In this document: piece by piece, positions 22,801-32,940 of the stretch | Layout: each line of letters opens with the position of its first letter | Numbering within the stretch: the first letter of the stretch is position 1 | Assembly (NCBI GenBank): GCA_036435485.1 | Contig: CM071600.1 | Span: 161,894,546-161,958,545, forward strand | Source: Saposhnikovia divaricata | Lineage: Eukaryota > Streptophyta > Magnoliopsida > Apiales > Apiaceae | Length of the DNA: 64,000 nt | Reading direction: 5' to 3' | Made by a program: the position numbers and the translations under genes | The notes under the pieces: model-generated | What the model saw: the letters and a program-made list of their open reading frames with translations, nothing else | What the model was told of the DNA's origin: nothing | Databases searched by the model: none

Positions 22801-23119
22801 TTTGACCAGTTAACACAATCCTTCCAGATGTTTTACTGATCACTTCAAAGTGAGTATCATTGAAGTTGACATGATAACCTCTGTCTGTGATTCGACTAAC
22901 ACTAAGCAGATTGTGTTTGAGTCCTCTCACCAGAGCTACTTTCTCAATGATAACATTTCCAATGATTATATTGCCATATCCCAAAGTTTGTCCAATGTTG
23001 CCATCTCCATAAGACACTGTTGGGCCAGCCTTCTCCTCAAATTCTGATAGCAAGGTTTTTTCTCCAGTCATGTGAACAGAACATCCACTATCCATGACCA
23101 ACACATTTTTCTTTTTACC
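19826..23119 (-). pseudogene. Copia-C pol: protease, integrase, RT, RNase H
   Basis: Ty1/copia order protease-integrase-RT-RNase H. Protease: VMDSGCSVHMTGEKTLLSEF at 23095-23036. GAG-pre-integrase: ESWNWHKKLSHLNF near 22710. Integrase core: LDLFGPVNIMSISKKRYTLV, then SDNGTEF, then PQQNGVVERKNRTLIE. A TAG stop near 21980 falls where QLGKF is expected. RT: WVFRNKTDSDGTIVRNKARL, QMDVKSAFLNGELEEELYVE, and QIYVDDIIFGSTN after a frameshift at about 20806. RNase H: DVDFAGCKIDRKSTSGSCQF, a frameshift near 20175, then MWMRNQLMDYG and KHISIRYHFIRD. The end is MVNYESF and stop 19828-19826. A TGA near 19919 lies inside FVPTDxQLADIFT. Inactive because of these breaks; all catalytic motifs named are otherwise present. 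Confidence 0.9.
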
Positions 23120-23172
23120 CTGCAATTAGAAACACAAAGAGCTCAGTTAGAATTTTTAAGAACCCACACTTA
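23120..23172 (-). promoter_or_regulatory. Copia-C gag-pol junction with splice-acceptor-like site
   Basis: In element orientation the conserved Gag end VWVLKNSN is followed by TGA (23145-23143), then 20 nt including TTTGTGTTTCTAATTGCAG and the protease frame starting GG. An earlier TAA at 23172-23170 now ends the Gag frame. The same arrangement is present in Copia-B, Copia-D and Copia-E. Confidence 0.55.
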
Positions 23173-25449
23173 TTGGGTTCTTTTTGCATGCAATTTAACA
23201 TTTTTAGCAGCAGAAGTCTTTTTAACAAAAGCAGTTCTGTCAGATTTAAATCCATCAAAATTATCAGATGCATGCTTAGTATTCAGACTCTTTGTTTTAC
23301 CAGAATTTGAACTTTTATTAAACTTTGGCAACGGATCATAATGATTGTAGTACAAACTATGGTATTCTTCACATGTATTAATAGAATGCCATTTGCTGCC
23401 ACAGTGAAAACAAGGATTCTGTGGTTTATAAAATACTGATCTATTCCTCATGTCAGACTTAGGAACTACAGTAGCCTTCTTTTTACTCCTCCTGCAGTCA
23501 ATAGCAAGATGATTAGAGTTACCACAGTTAAAGCATGTTTTCCTTGGTGCATTTGGAATATACTTATAATTATTCTCTTTATTTATTCCAATTTTACCAT
23601 TCCTGTTCCTCTTAGCAGTAGTGGTTTTCTCTCTATCTGTCACTTCACAGATTCTATCTCTGAGTTGTTTCTTAGACAAAAGACCTATATTTTTGACAGA
23701 TTTAGACTCAAAATTTTGTGTAGAAGTAGATCCCTTTTCTAAAGTAGATTTGGGATTTTCTGGATACACATACTTAACAGGTTTTAATTTGGTCTTTGTT
23801 CTGTCTATAACATGTCTATAGGTTTTTGGATTTGTTGACTCATTCACAACAACTCTTCCTGGTTTTGTTGTTTCAGCAGTAAAAACTTTACCTTTATTCT
23901 TCTTTTTGTCCTCTGGTTTGTAACCTAGACCCTCTTTCCAGTTCTTATCCGTGATAAGATCGTGTGTTTTCTTTCCAGAGTGTGTCCAGGTTCTGAGTTT
24001 CTCATTAGCATCATTAAGTTCCTTTTCAAGTGCAGTACATTTAAACTCCATTTCTAGCTTCATGTGCTTAGCCTTATCACATTCATTTTGTACTTCTTGC
24101 ATAAAGAGTAACTGAGCTTCTAGATGATCATTTCTTTTAGTCAATTCTGACATCTCAGATATTATTCTAGCATTTTCAAGAGATTGACTTTTAAAGCTAA
24201 TATGCAGAGACTTTAAGAAAGATCTTAACTCAGAAACATTATCAGTATCAAAATCAAAAACAACTTCAGGTACCTTATTTTCAGGAGCCGCAATCTCATC
24301 CACATTTGACATTAATGCATAATTCACCTTTTCCTCTTCAGAGTCTGAGGAAGAGTCCATCCAATCCTTGCTTGATGAGATAAGAGCTTTGGTCTTAGCC
24401 TTTTTGCATTCAGTTGCAAAGTGACCCATTCCATCACAGTTGTAGCATTTGATTTTTGACTTGTCAAACTTGCTGCTTTTGCTTTCATTCTTCTTGTACC
24501 TGTTCTTGTCAGTATTGAAAGGTTTCTTCTGAGAGTTGCCTTGTCTTCTAGCCTTTCTGTATTTTATCTTCTTGAAGCCTTTGAATATCATAGAAACCAT
24601 TTCCATCATATCAGAATCACTAGAGTCATCATCAGTATCAATATCAGGATTGGCATCAGGATCTGATGATGAGTCATCAGTATTGGACTCATCTACTCTA
24701 CTTCTCCTTCTTGAAACCTCCACAGCTTTTCCTTTTGATTTTGATTCAGCATTCAAAGGAACAGCCTTTGCTTTGCTGGTTTTCTTATTCTTCCTTTGTT
24801 GAACCTCAAGATCATGGGTTCTTAGCATCCCATAGACTTCATCAAAAGACACAGCATTAAGATCATACTGATGCCTAATGATAGAGGTTTGAGTATCCCA
24901 CTCCTCAGGCAAAGCTCTAAGAAACTTGGTGTTCGAGTCCTCTGGTTCATACTCTTTACCCACCAAAGATAGATTATTCAATAATGTCAGAAATCTATCA
25001 TACAGATCAGTGAGGCTCTCATCAGATTTTGCATCAAACTGTTCGTACTCTTGAATCAACAAAGCCCTTCTATTCCTTTTGATAGATTCAATACCCTGGC
25101 ATTGAGTTTCCAAAGTTTCCCAGATTTCCTTAGCAGTTTTACATGCTATCACTCTGTTTGACATGACAACATCAAGACTATTATGAAGAATGTTCTTCAC
25201 CTTCGCATCTCTGAGTACTTCAGCCTTTTCCTCAGGAGTCCAATCAGCCTTTGTCTTCTGAACATAGTGCTCAGGTATAGTATCTGTTCTAGCAACTAGT
25301 CTCTTAGGGATATATGGTCCATCATATATTCGATCGAGATAGTTAGGATCAGTTGCCTCCAGATACATTAACATCTTTACCCTCCATGTGGGGCATTCAG
25401 CCTTTTTGAGAATAGGGATTTTAATACTTTCATACTTGCTTGTCGACAT
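23173..25449 (-). CDS. Copia-C Gag
   Basis: Single open frame of 759 codons from ATG at 25449, 35 nt after the PBS. N-terminal IKIPILKKAECPTWRVKM is the copia Gag entry motif. The Gag core follows (TDLYDRFLTLLNNLSLVGKE, residues about 155-175). A basic/acidic linker, a first CCHC knuckle CYNCDGMGHFATEC (near residue 335), a coiled-coil-like region (ELTKRNDHLEAQLLFMQEV, 430-500), a second knuckle CFNCGNSNHLAIDC (near 655) and a third, CFHCGSKWHSINTC (near 690), complete it. Gag forms the particle and packages RNA. The frame lacks internal stops, unlike the rest of the element. The stop at 23172 replaces what is probably a sense codon just before VWVLK, so the last few residues are lost. Confidence 0.9.
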
Positions 25450-25483
25450 CTTAAAATTGTTTCTGATTCTGATTAATCAGTTG

Positions 25484-25495
25484 GCTCTGATACCA
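25484..25495 (-). promoter_or_regulatory. Primer binding site of Copia-C
   Basis: TGGTATCAGAGC on the minus strand, complementary to initiator Met tRNA, 2 nt from the LTR boundary at 25498. Confidence 0.92.
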
Positions 25496-25497
25496 AT

Positions 25498-25999
25498 TGT
25501 TACCCAGTAAAGAACAATTGTAGAAGGGGGGTTGAATACCATTGTATAAGATTTTCAACTTAAACAGAAATAATAACACAAGTATGAATAAATAACAGCT
25601 TTATTAACTCTGATATAAAACTGTTACAAACTCTCTTAAGAAATTCTTATGTTCTTGAGAGCTGCTAGGTTACAAGATAACTCGTGTAAGCGATTACATA
25701 ATGTAAAACCTAAACTGTGTTCATATAATGTACACAGCTACACTATCAATTACAAGATATATCAAATCAATTACATACGTCTCTTAGTACATATCTTGAA
25801 TGATAGCTGCGATCCTATAAATCAGGAACCGACATGTCAATCTCCCTTGATTCCTGGACTGATGTATATTCTTGTGTAATCCTGATTAGCCTCCAATACT
25901 GATGATAGTCTAATACTGACGGTGCATTACTGATGACGTCAGCATCAGTATCTGATCAGTAGTCCAGATCCTGATAATCAATTGAATCAATATCTAACA
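25498..25999 (-). repeat. Copia-C 5' LTR
   Basis: 502 bp partner of 14762-15263, same length without gaps and 19 mismatches by hand count. Followed on the plus strand by the ACAAC duplication at 26000-26004. Confidence 0.93.
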
Positions 26000-26700
26000 A
26001 CAACTCAGAAATCGGTAACTCGACACAACCACTGTTCAGTCGCAGGAACAATCAAGTACATAACATCATAAAGTAAATCATGAAGCTCGCAACTCAAAAA
26101 CTCGCCTAAATAAAATGCACAACAACAATTCTTAAGCAATCGACTCGAGTCAACTCGACCCGGACGAACTCAGCGGCAATAATTAGAACTCAAAACAGTA
26201 ACTCGGCAGTGGAACAACAATCGGGAACAACAATTGAAAACTTGGAGTTTAAATTAAAATCAAACAGAAAAAGGGGATGGGATTATTAATTCAACATAAA
26301 TAAAAAAAGAAGAAGAGGTGGTGTAATACTCGTCTGTGTGAACGAATTGGAGAGAGGGACAGGATTTGTCTGGGAAATGAAGAGAAGAAAGAAGGCTGGG
26401 GCTGTTTATGTTTACGAATCTAAAGAGAAACAAAGTGTTGTGATTTAAAGTGAATGAAAAAGAAGAAGAAATAAGGGGAAGAAAGTGAAGTGGGTTTGGT
26501 TTGTTTGGAGAAAATAGGGGAGGACACTAAATTAACAAATAAAAGACCAAGAAAAAGAGGCTTCGAATTATCACAAAAAAACAAGTAAATAAATGCTGGA
26601 AATTAATTAAGCCACTAATATTTTTGTGTTTTTTTATTACACTAACAAATAAAGCAAGGAATATTAAATAAAAATTTTCTCCAATTAACAATATTAAAAC
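26000..26700 (-). repeat. Athila-minus 5' LTR, distal segment, truncated
   Basis: Continues the LTR of 13996-14761 on the other side of Copia-C. Around 26600-26650 the minus strand shows AAACACAAAAATATTAG, the counterpart of AAACCCAAAAATATTAG at 33733-33749 in the complete LTR. From about 26660 similarity fades and at 26708 plus-strand Gag sequence of Athila-plus begins. About 800 bp of the LTR's U3 end is missing. Confidence 0.7.
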
Positions 26701-26707
26701 AACACTT

Positions 26708-27357
26708 ATAATCCCGGGTGGAAGAACCACCCGAATTTCTTGTGGAACCAAGGCCAAAACTTCCAATCTCCACCACCTTCTTTTCAAAAGTCGAACTATC
26801 CAAACCAAGGTCCTTATCCAAACACGACTCAAAATCATGTTCCTTATTCAACTCAAGCTCCCACCCACCTACCCGGTTTTCATGAGTCGGACAAGAGAAT
26901 TAATTCCTTGGAAAAGACTCTCGATGCGCTTCTAAAATCAACAACTAATTTGGCTCAATCTCAACAAACCTTCATGCAAACCATGACTCAAGATAGGCAA
27001 ATTTTAAATGCTAGTACTCAAGCCATATCTAAGTTAGAGGTTCAAGTGAGCCAATTAGCCAACGCCATTTGTAAACGAGAGAAGAACAAACTTGCAAGTC
27101 AAACCGAGGTCAATCCTAAATTTCCTCTTAATCATAGACCTCCTCACAATGTGAACGCTGTCATTTCCTTAAGGTCCGGTAAGAAAGTAGAAAATCATGT
27201 CGGTGACAAGTCTCCCAAAGAAGACGAGTCAAATTCTGAACCAAACACTAATCTTGAACCCGAGAGTTCAAAGGAACAAAGATCAACGAGTGGGACAAAA
27301 CCCGTCCCCGAAGAACCTAATGAACGAGTCTTTAAGCCAAAAGCTCCTTACCCTTAA
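26708..27357 (+). pseudogene. Athila-plus Gag, C-terminal part
   Basis: Opens at NPGWRNHPNFLWNQGQNFQ, in the Asn/Gln/Pro-rich part of Gag, and runs through the helix RINSLEKTLDALLKSTTNLA and KLEVQVSQLANAICKREKNK to FKPKAPYP, where a TAA (27355-27357) stands in place of the Gln codon expected from YPQRI in Athila-minus. The capsid domain is absent. Aligns with 11270-12020 of Athila-minus in reverse orientation. Confidence 0.85.
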
Positions 27358-28488
27358 CGACTCATTTATCCTAAACAAACTGCCCAAATGGACAAGATCT
27401 TAGAAGTTTTTAAGCAAGTCAAAGTCAACATCCCTCTTTTAGACGCGATTCAACAAATTCCTTCGTATGTGAAATGTCTAAAAGATTTGTGCACACATAA
27501 GCGAACTACTCACGTCCCTAAGAAAGCCTTTTTGACTTCTCAAGTTAGTTCAATTCTTTCGAACCAAATTCCCGTGAAATATAAGGACCCCGGTTGTCCT
27601 ACAATTTCATGTGTCATAGGCAATACCTTTGTGGACAAGGCGTTACTTGACTTAGGCGCTAGTGTGAACTTGCTTCCATTTTCGGTCTATCAAGCCCTAG
27701 GTTTAGGAGAGCTTCAAAGAACTAATGTTACACTTCAATTAGCCGATCATTCTGTCAAAGTTCCTAAGGGGATTATTGAAGACGTGCTAATTAAAGTAGG
27801 TGACTTTTTCTTTACCGTTGATTTTGTCATCCCAGAAACCGAACCGGTCAAGAACCCTAAGAATCAGATTCCTATCATTCTAGGAAGGCCATTTCTAGTC
27901 ACCTCCAATGCTTTGATTAATTGTAGGAATGGATTAATGAAACTAACATTTGGGAACATGACCATTGACCTCAATATTTTTCACATAGGGAAACAACCCG
28001 ATGATTTCTATGATCAACCTATGGATGTCAATTTAATTGATGATATAGTTGATCAAGAATTCATCAACCCTAATGATGCTCTTGATTTTTGTTTAAAACA
28101 CTTTGGTCAAAATTGGGATGATTCTGAATATACAAATGAGGTCAATGCAATATTAGATTCCACTATTCCTACAAATAACCAAGCATGTGAACCACCCCCT
28201 TTGCCACTTTTCGAAGCTAGTGAACCCGTTGAGTCAAAGCCGCCCGATTTAGAATTCAAACCTCTTCCCGACACTCTTAAGTATGCCTTTTTAGGTCCTA
28301 ACGAGTCTCTTCCCGTTATAATTGCCTCTAATTTGACCAAGTCACATGAGGATGAGCTTGTAAGTGTGCTTAGAGAACATAAGGAAGCCATAGGTTGGAG
28401 TATCTCATATATTAAAGGAATTAGTCCGGCCATTGTCCAACATAGGATTCACTTAGTTGATGATGCCAAACCAGTTCGTGAACCATAA
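27358..28488 (+). pseudogene. Athila-plus protease and pre-RT linker
   Basis: Continues the same reading frame after the stop at 27355. Conserved linker VKYKDPGCPTISCVIGNTFV, then the retropepsin domain with the active-site motif LLDLGASVNLLPFSVYQALG (intact D-x-G), the flap region (VPKGIIEDVLIKVGDFFFTV) and IILGRPFLVTSNALI. A linker unlike that of Athila-minus follows (QEFINPNDALDFCLKHFGQN), then LREHKEAIGWSISYIKG. The frame ends at TAA 28486-28488, in place of Gln in EPQRRLNP. The protease would cleave the Gag-Pol polyprotein in the particle. Confidence 0.88.
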
Positions 28489-31132
28489 AGGCGGTTGAAC
28501 CCTACCATGATGGAAGTCGTTAGGAAGGAAATCCTTAAGTGTCTAGATAATGGAATCATTTATCCCATTTCTGATAGCTCTTGGGTTAGCCCGATTCAGG
28601 TAGTACCTAAAAAGTCGGGTATTACCGTGGTGACTACCGAGAACAACAAGCAAGTTCCTACTCGTGTCCAATCCAGTTGGAGGGTGTGCATAGACTATAG
28701 GAAACTCAATGATGCAACTAGAAAACACCACTTTCCTTTACCGTTCATAGATCAAATGTTAGAAAGGTTAGCGGGTCATGCCTACTACTATTTTCTAGAT
28801 GGTTATTCCGGATATTTCCAAATTCCCATAGCTCCCGAAGACCAAGAAAAGACCACTTTCCCATGTCCCTTTGGAACCTTTGCTTATCGTCGCTTAGCTT
28901 TCGGTCTAACCGCTGCCCTAGCAACCTTCCAAAGGTGCATGATGAGCATCTTTTCTGACATGGTAGGTGAATTCCTAGAGATTTTCATAGATGACTTCTC
29001 CATCTTTGGTTCGTCTTTTCATCAATGCCTAAACCATCTTGAGTTAGTCTTAAAACGGTGTAAAGAAACCAAGCTCGTTCTTAATTGGGAAAAATGTCAT
29101 TTCATGGTTAAAGAAGGAATCGTTCTTGGTCATAAAATTTCTGAAAAGGGGATCGATGTAGATAAATCCAAAGTTGACCTCATTGCCAATCTACCCCCAC
29201 CAACATCGGTCAAAGGAATTCGTTCCTTTTTAGGACATGCTGGTTTTTATAGGCGCTTCATTAAAGATTTTAGCAAAAAGGCTAGACCCTTGACCACCCT
29301 TCTTGGCAAAGATGTCAAATTCGAGTTCACTAGTGATTGTTTACAATCTTTTGACCACCTTAAGAAAAAGTTGACTTCGACCCCGATTATCAAGTCTCTC
29401 GATTGGAGTCAACCTTTTGAGTTAATGTGTAATGCATCTGATTACGCACTAGGGGCTGTTCTAGGGCAACGAATCAATAAGATACCTCATGTCATATACT
29501 ACGCTAGTAAGACCTTAAATGATGCGCAACTTAATTATTCTACCACCGAAAAAGAGCTTCTAGCCGTAGTCTTTGCCCTCGAGAAGTTTAGGTCGTATCT
29601 TATTGGTTCGAAAATCATTGTTTACACCGATCATTCCGCCCTTCGGTATCTCTTCTCTAAGAAAGACTCAAAGGCCCGATTGATTAGGTGGATCTTGTTG
29701 CTCCAAGAATTTGACCTAGAAATTAGGGATAAGAAGGGGTCTAAAAATGTCGTCGCCTATCATCTTTCTCGATTAGTGGTGGAGTCAACCACTGACTCGC
29801 CTTTGAATGAATCTTTTCCCGACGAACATCTCTTTTCTATCTCTACTCCTCCTTGGTTCACCGACATTGTCAATTACCTTGCAACCGGCGAAATTCCCTC
29901 TCATTGGTCCCCACAAGATAAATCAAAATTTTTATTTCAAGTCAAACACTTCTTTTGGGATGACCCCTATCTTTTTAAATATTGTCCCGATCAAATCATT
30001 CGGAGGTGCATCCCAAACCATGAGTTTCGAAGTATCCTTTCCTTTTGTCACGATCAAGCTTGTGGAGGTCATTTTAGTGCTAAGAAAACAGCAGCTAAAA
30101 TCCTCCAAAGCGGTTTTTATTGTCCTAGTTTGTTTAAGGATGCTGCTGAATTATGTGCCGCTTGTAGTAGGTGTCAACACTTAGGAAAGATCACTAGAAG
30201 AAATATGATGCCTATGAGTCCCATCTTAATCATTGAGATTTTTGATGTGTGGGGCATAGATTTTATGGTCCCTTTCCTAGCTCTTTTGGCAACCTCTACA
30301 TTCTCTTAGCGGTTGATTATGTGTCTAAGTGGGTAGAAGCCATACCGACTAAGTCCAATGATAACAAGGTCGTTCTTAAATTCTTAAAAGAGAATATATT
30401 TTCTCGATTTGGCACACCTGGCTATCATTAGTGACCAAGGTACGCATTTTAAGAATCGTCAATTTGAGTCCCTTTTGAAAAAGTACTCAATTACTCATAG
30501 ACTAGCTTCCCCTTATCATCCTCAAACTAGTGGTCAAGTTGAAGTCTCGAATAGGCAAATTAAGTAAATTTTAGAAAAGACTATCAACTCGAATAGGAAG
30601 GATTGGTCCATCAAACTGATAGATGCCTTATGGGCCTATCGGACCGCTTTTAAGACTATTTTGGGCATGTCCCCGTACAGAATTGTGTTTGGCAAAGCCT
30701 ATCACTTGCCCGTTGAACTAAAGCATAGGGCCTTGTGGGCCATTAGAGATTTGAACTTTGACTTACCAACCGCCGGTAGTCATAGGAAGTTGCAATTGTC
30801 AGAACTAGAGGAATTAAGAAATGAGGCCTATGAAAATGCTAAAATCTATAAAGAAAGAACTAAACTTTTTCATGATAAATCCATTTTGAGAAAATTATTT
30901 TCTCCAGGTCAAAAAGTTCTTTATACAATTCTAGGCTTCATTTATTCCCCGGGAAATTGAGACCTAGGTGGGAAGGTCCTTACATTGTTCGGACCATTTT
31001 TCCTCACGGTGCTGTTAAAATTGAAAATCCTAAAAATGGTGATGTATTTAAAGTAAATGGACAAAGACTCAAACCATTTTTAGAGCTGCCACTTGATCCC
31101 GAGGAAGAGGTTATCCACCTAATCGATCCATG
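28489..31132 (+). pseudogene. Athila-plus RT, RNase H and integrase
   Basis: RT begins RRLNPTMMEVVRKEILKCLD. Motifs include WRVCIDYRKLNDATRKHHFP, FLDGYSGYFQIPIAPEDQ, and the catalytic FIDDFSIFG near 28987-29013. RNase H: FELMCNASDYALGAVLGQR (Asn where Asp is usual, so C-N-A-S rather than C-D-A-S), then TEKELLAVVFALEKFRSYL and TDHSALRYLF. Integrase zinc site with HDQACGGHF and CAACSRC near 30049-30177. Near 30260 a frameshift moves the frame; the core continues with AVDYVSKWVEAIP, then DQGTHFKNRQFESLL and HPQTSGQVEVSNRQIK. A TAA at 30565-30567 replaces Gln. The C-terminus ends at TGA 31130-31132 after another shift near 30945. Inactive through these lesions. Confidence 0.9.
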
Positions 31133-32717
31133 ATTCAAGTAAGTTTCTTCAGTAGGTAGTTGTAAATTCTCTTCCATCCCTTATCAGGTATTACCTCATT
31201 CGCCTTTACTCTTTTCTCTTGCATTTGCATACATTGAGGACAATGCATGATCTAGGTATGGGAAAGGGTTTTAGTGTAAATATTAAAATCAGAAAATCCA
31301 AAAAATTGAAAAAATCACAAAAAGAGTTGTAGAATTGTAAATAGTAGAGTTCTAATCTTATTCTAGTCTTGTTAATTGATTGCTAGTTGCTTGATGCACC
31401 CTTACATGCTATGATAATCTTGTGATCCTTTAGCTTTTGATTGAGAAGTGATTTGCTAAGTTCTTGTCCACACACTTACACTAGCAAGGTGAAACTAGTA
31501 GGCTTATTTGATTTGTGCAAGAAATTAGAAGGTCATGATTAGGTGTAAGATGATTTTGTTTTCATGCTTTGAGTACAAGTAGGTGCATTGAGGATACCTT
31601 TACTTGAGATTGATTATGTTCTACCACACCAAGTGAGTTTTGAGCCTATATGCACATCTTTTGCATTTATATTCTTTTGCTTGAGTGTCCACTTGTCATT
31701 TGCATTGCTAGCACTTGTTTGAGTTCTTCCTTGAAACACATTACATTGATTGATGATAAGATGATAAAGGCATTTAGGAATAACCCATATTTCCCAAAAT
31801 ATTGACACCATTCTTATGTGATCAATTAGTTACCCCTTTGAGCTTAATCAAATTCTTTCGGTGACACACCACATTACTCGCCTAAGACCTTTTTCTTGTA
31901 CAGCCTTACGTATACTTGATCCCAATTTGTCAAAGGCTAGTAGGAACTTGAGGGAGTAATAAGGTGTGTGAGATGGGTATACTTTTGTTCATAACTTTTG
32001 AGGAAATATATGTTTTGTTGGTTACCTTGTTAGTCGATTTTCAAGTTAAAGGAGGATTATGGTTGCTTATGTTCATCTTAGCTCTCATAAAAAATAAGAA
32101 AAAAAAGAAAAAGAAAAAATATATGTAAATATGAGAGTATACTTATGTTTTTGTAATCCTCTTTCATTCGACTAGTCAAGTCTTTTTGAAAATAGAAAAA
32201 TAATTGCGTGGGGAGGAAGTTTGGTGTTGTGCATGATTTCCATGGTGACTACTAGCTTTTGACACTTCACCTTGTTTTGGCCTTACTTGACATAACCTGT
32301 CCCTAGCCCCATTACAACCCAAATAAAGACCTTTTGATTGTCATCATTGATGTATGTTGTGTTTAAGTTAGAATGATACCAAATGTCAAGCATACTTTTG
32401 ATTTTGTTGGAAATGAGTGATACACTTACCCTTGTTCTTGAGTGAATGTTCTTTAGTGAGTGAAATGTGAGGTATTGCTTGTTTCTTTTGCATATGAGAT
32501 CTCAAGTTTTGACTCTAAGGTGTGCTCTTGTAGACTTAGCATGGTTTCCAATAATTTTTGCACTTGACATGAACTTGTAATCACTCGTGCATGCTTCTTT
32601 AAGTAGACTATGTGAATCCTTGCACTTTCCACACCAAGACTTTGCAACTTCATTTTGATTCTTAAGTTGATGTATCATGAGAGGACATGTATGTGTGGTG
32701 TTGCATTGCTATGTAAT

Positions 32718-32849
32718 CTTTTATACAAACTAGATGGCTTTTGTGGGTACATTCACTATAGGCCCTCACGAGACCTCACTCGTCCACTTGGGATGCCTAG
32801 GGGTTTGCATGGCTTGTTGCATATGTCAAATGAAACCGTCACACCTACG
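32718..32849 (+). other. PPT-proximal conserved block, copy 2
   Basis: Matches 8091-8222 (minus) over its length, with about a dozen substitutions, and 51480-51599 in its core. It ends about 80 bp before the PPT at 32926. Confidence 0.7.
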
Positions 32850-32909
32850 AAAAGGAGTATAGGACTTTTTATCTGGATTTTCTTTTTCTCTTTGTTTTTG
32901 TTTTACTCG

Positions 32910-32936
32910 AGGACGAGCAAAAGATAGGTATGGGGG
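32910..32936 (+). promoter_or_regulatory. Terminal polypurine tract module of Athila-plus
   Basis: CGAGGACGAGCA then AGGTATGGGGG (32926-32936) and AATT before the LTR start TGATAAGTGC at 32941. Primer site for plus-strand synthesis. Confidence 0.82.
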
Positions 32937-32940
32937 AATT

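Larger units (their letters stand above)
14762..25999 (-). mobile_element. Copia-C: complete SIRE-like Ty1/copia element
   Basis: Complete minus-strand element of 11238 bp. LTRs are 502 bp each (14762-15263 and 25498-25999) and differ at 19 positions by my hand count (about 3.8%). Both start TGTTACCCAG and end ATATCTAACA on the plus strand. The target-site duplication ACAAC is exact at 14757-14761 and 26000-26004. In element order it holds PBS, gag, protease, integrase, RT-RNase H, and then a long third-ORF region as in the SIRE/Maximus lineage. The third-ORF region unexpectedly contains a second, unrelated LTR-like segment (16980-17275). Several stops and frameshifts in pol show it is no longer active. 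Confidence 0.93.
6221..26700 (-). mobile_element. Athila-minus: pol-less Athila-like gypsy element, split by Copia-C
   Basis: Minus-strand element made of a truncated 3' LTR (6221-8005), 5990 bp internal region (8006-13995) and a 5' LTR in two pieces (13996-14761 and about 26000-26700) separated by Copia-C. The internal region has PBS, leader, Gag, a protease-like domain and a 3' non-coding region, but no reverse transcriptase, RNase H or integrase: coding sequence stops just after the pre-RT motif HKEALLWS. It therefore needed enzymes in trans. Athila-plus in this window is a pol-bearing relative, though both are dead. The right end of its 5' LTR is also lost. Confidence 0.8.
31133..32940 (+). 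other. Athila-plus 3' non-coding region
   Basis: About 1.8 kb from the pol stop to the LTR, reverse-complement counterpart of 8006-9897. It contains GAGGA (31236-31240) followed 13 nt later by AGGTATGGGAA (31254-31264), a decayed copy of the PPT module, the conserved block 32718-32849 and the terminal module. An A-rich tract at 32089-32122 mirrors the T-rich tract of Athila-minus. No envelope-like ORF is recognisable. Confidence 0.7.
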
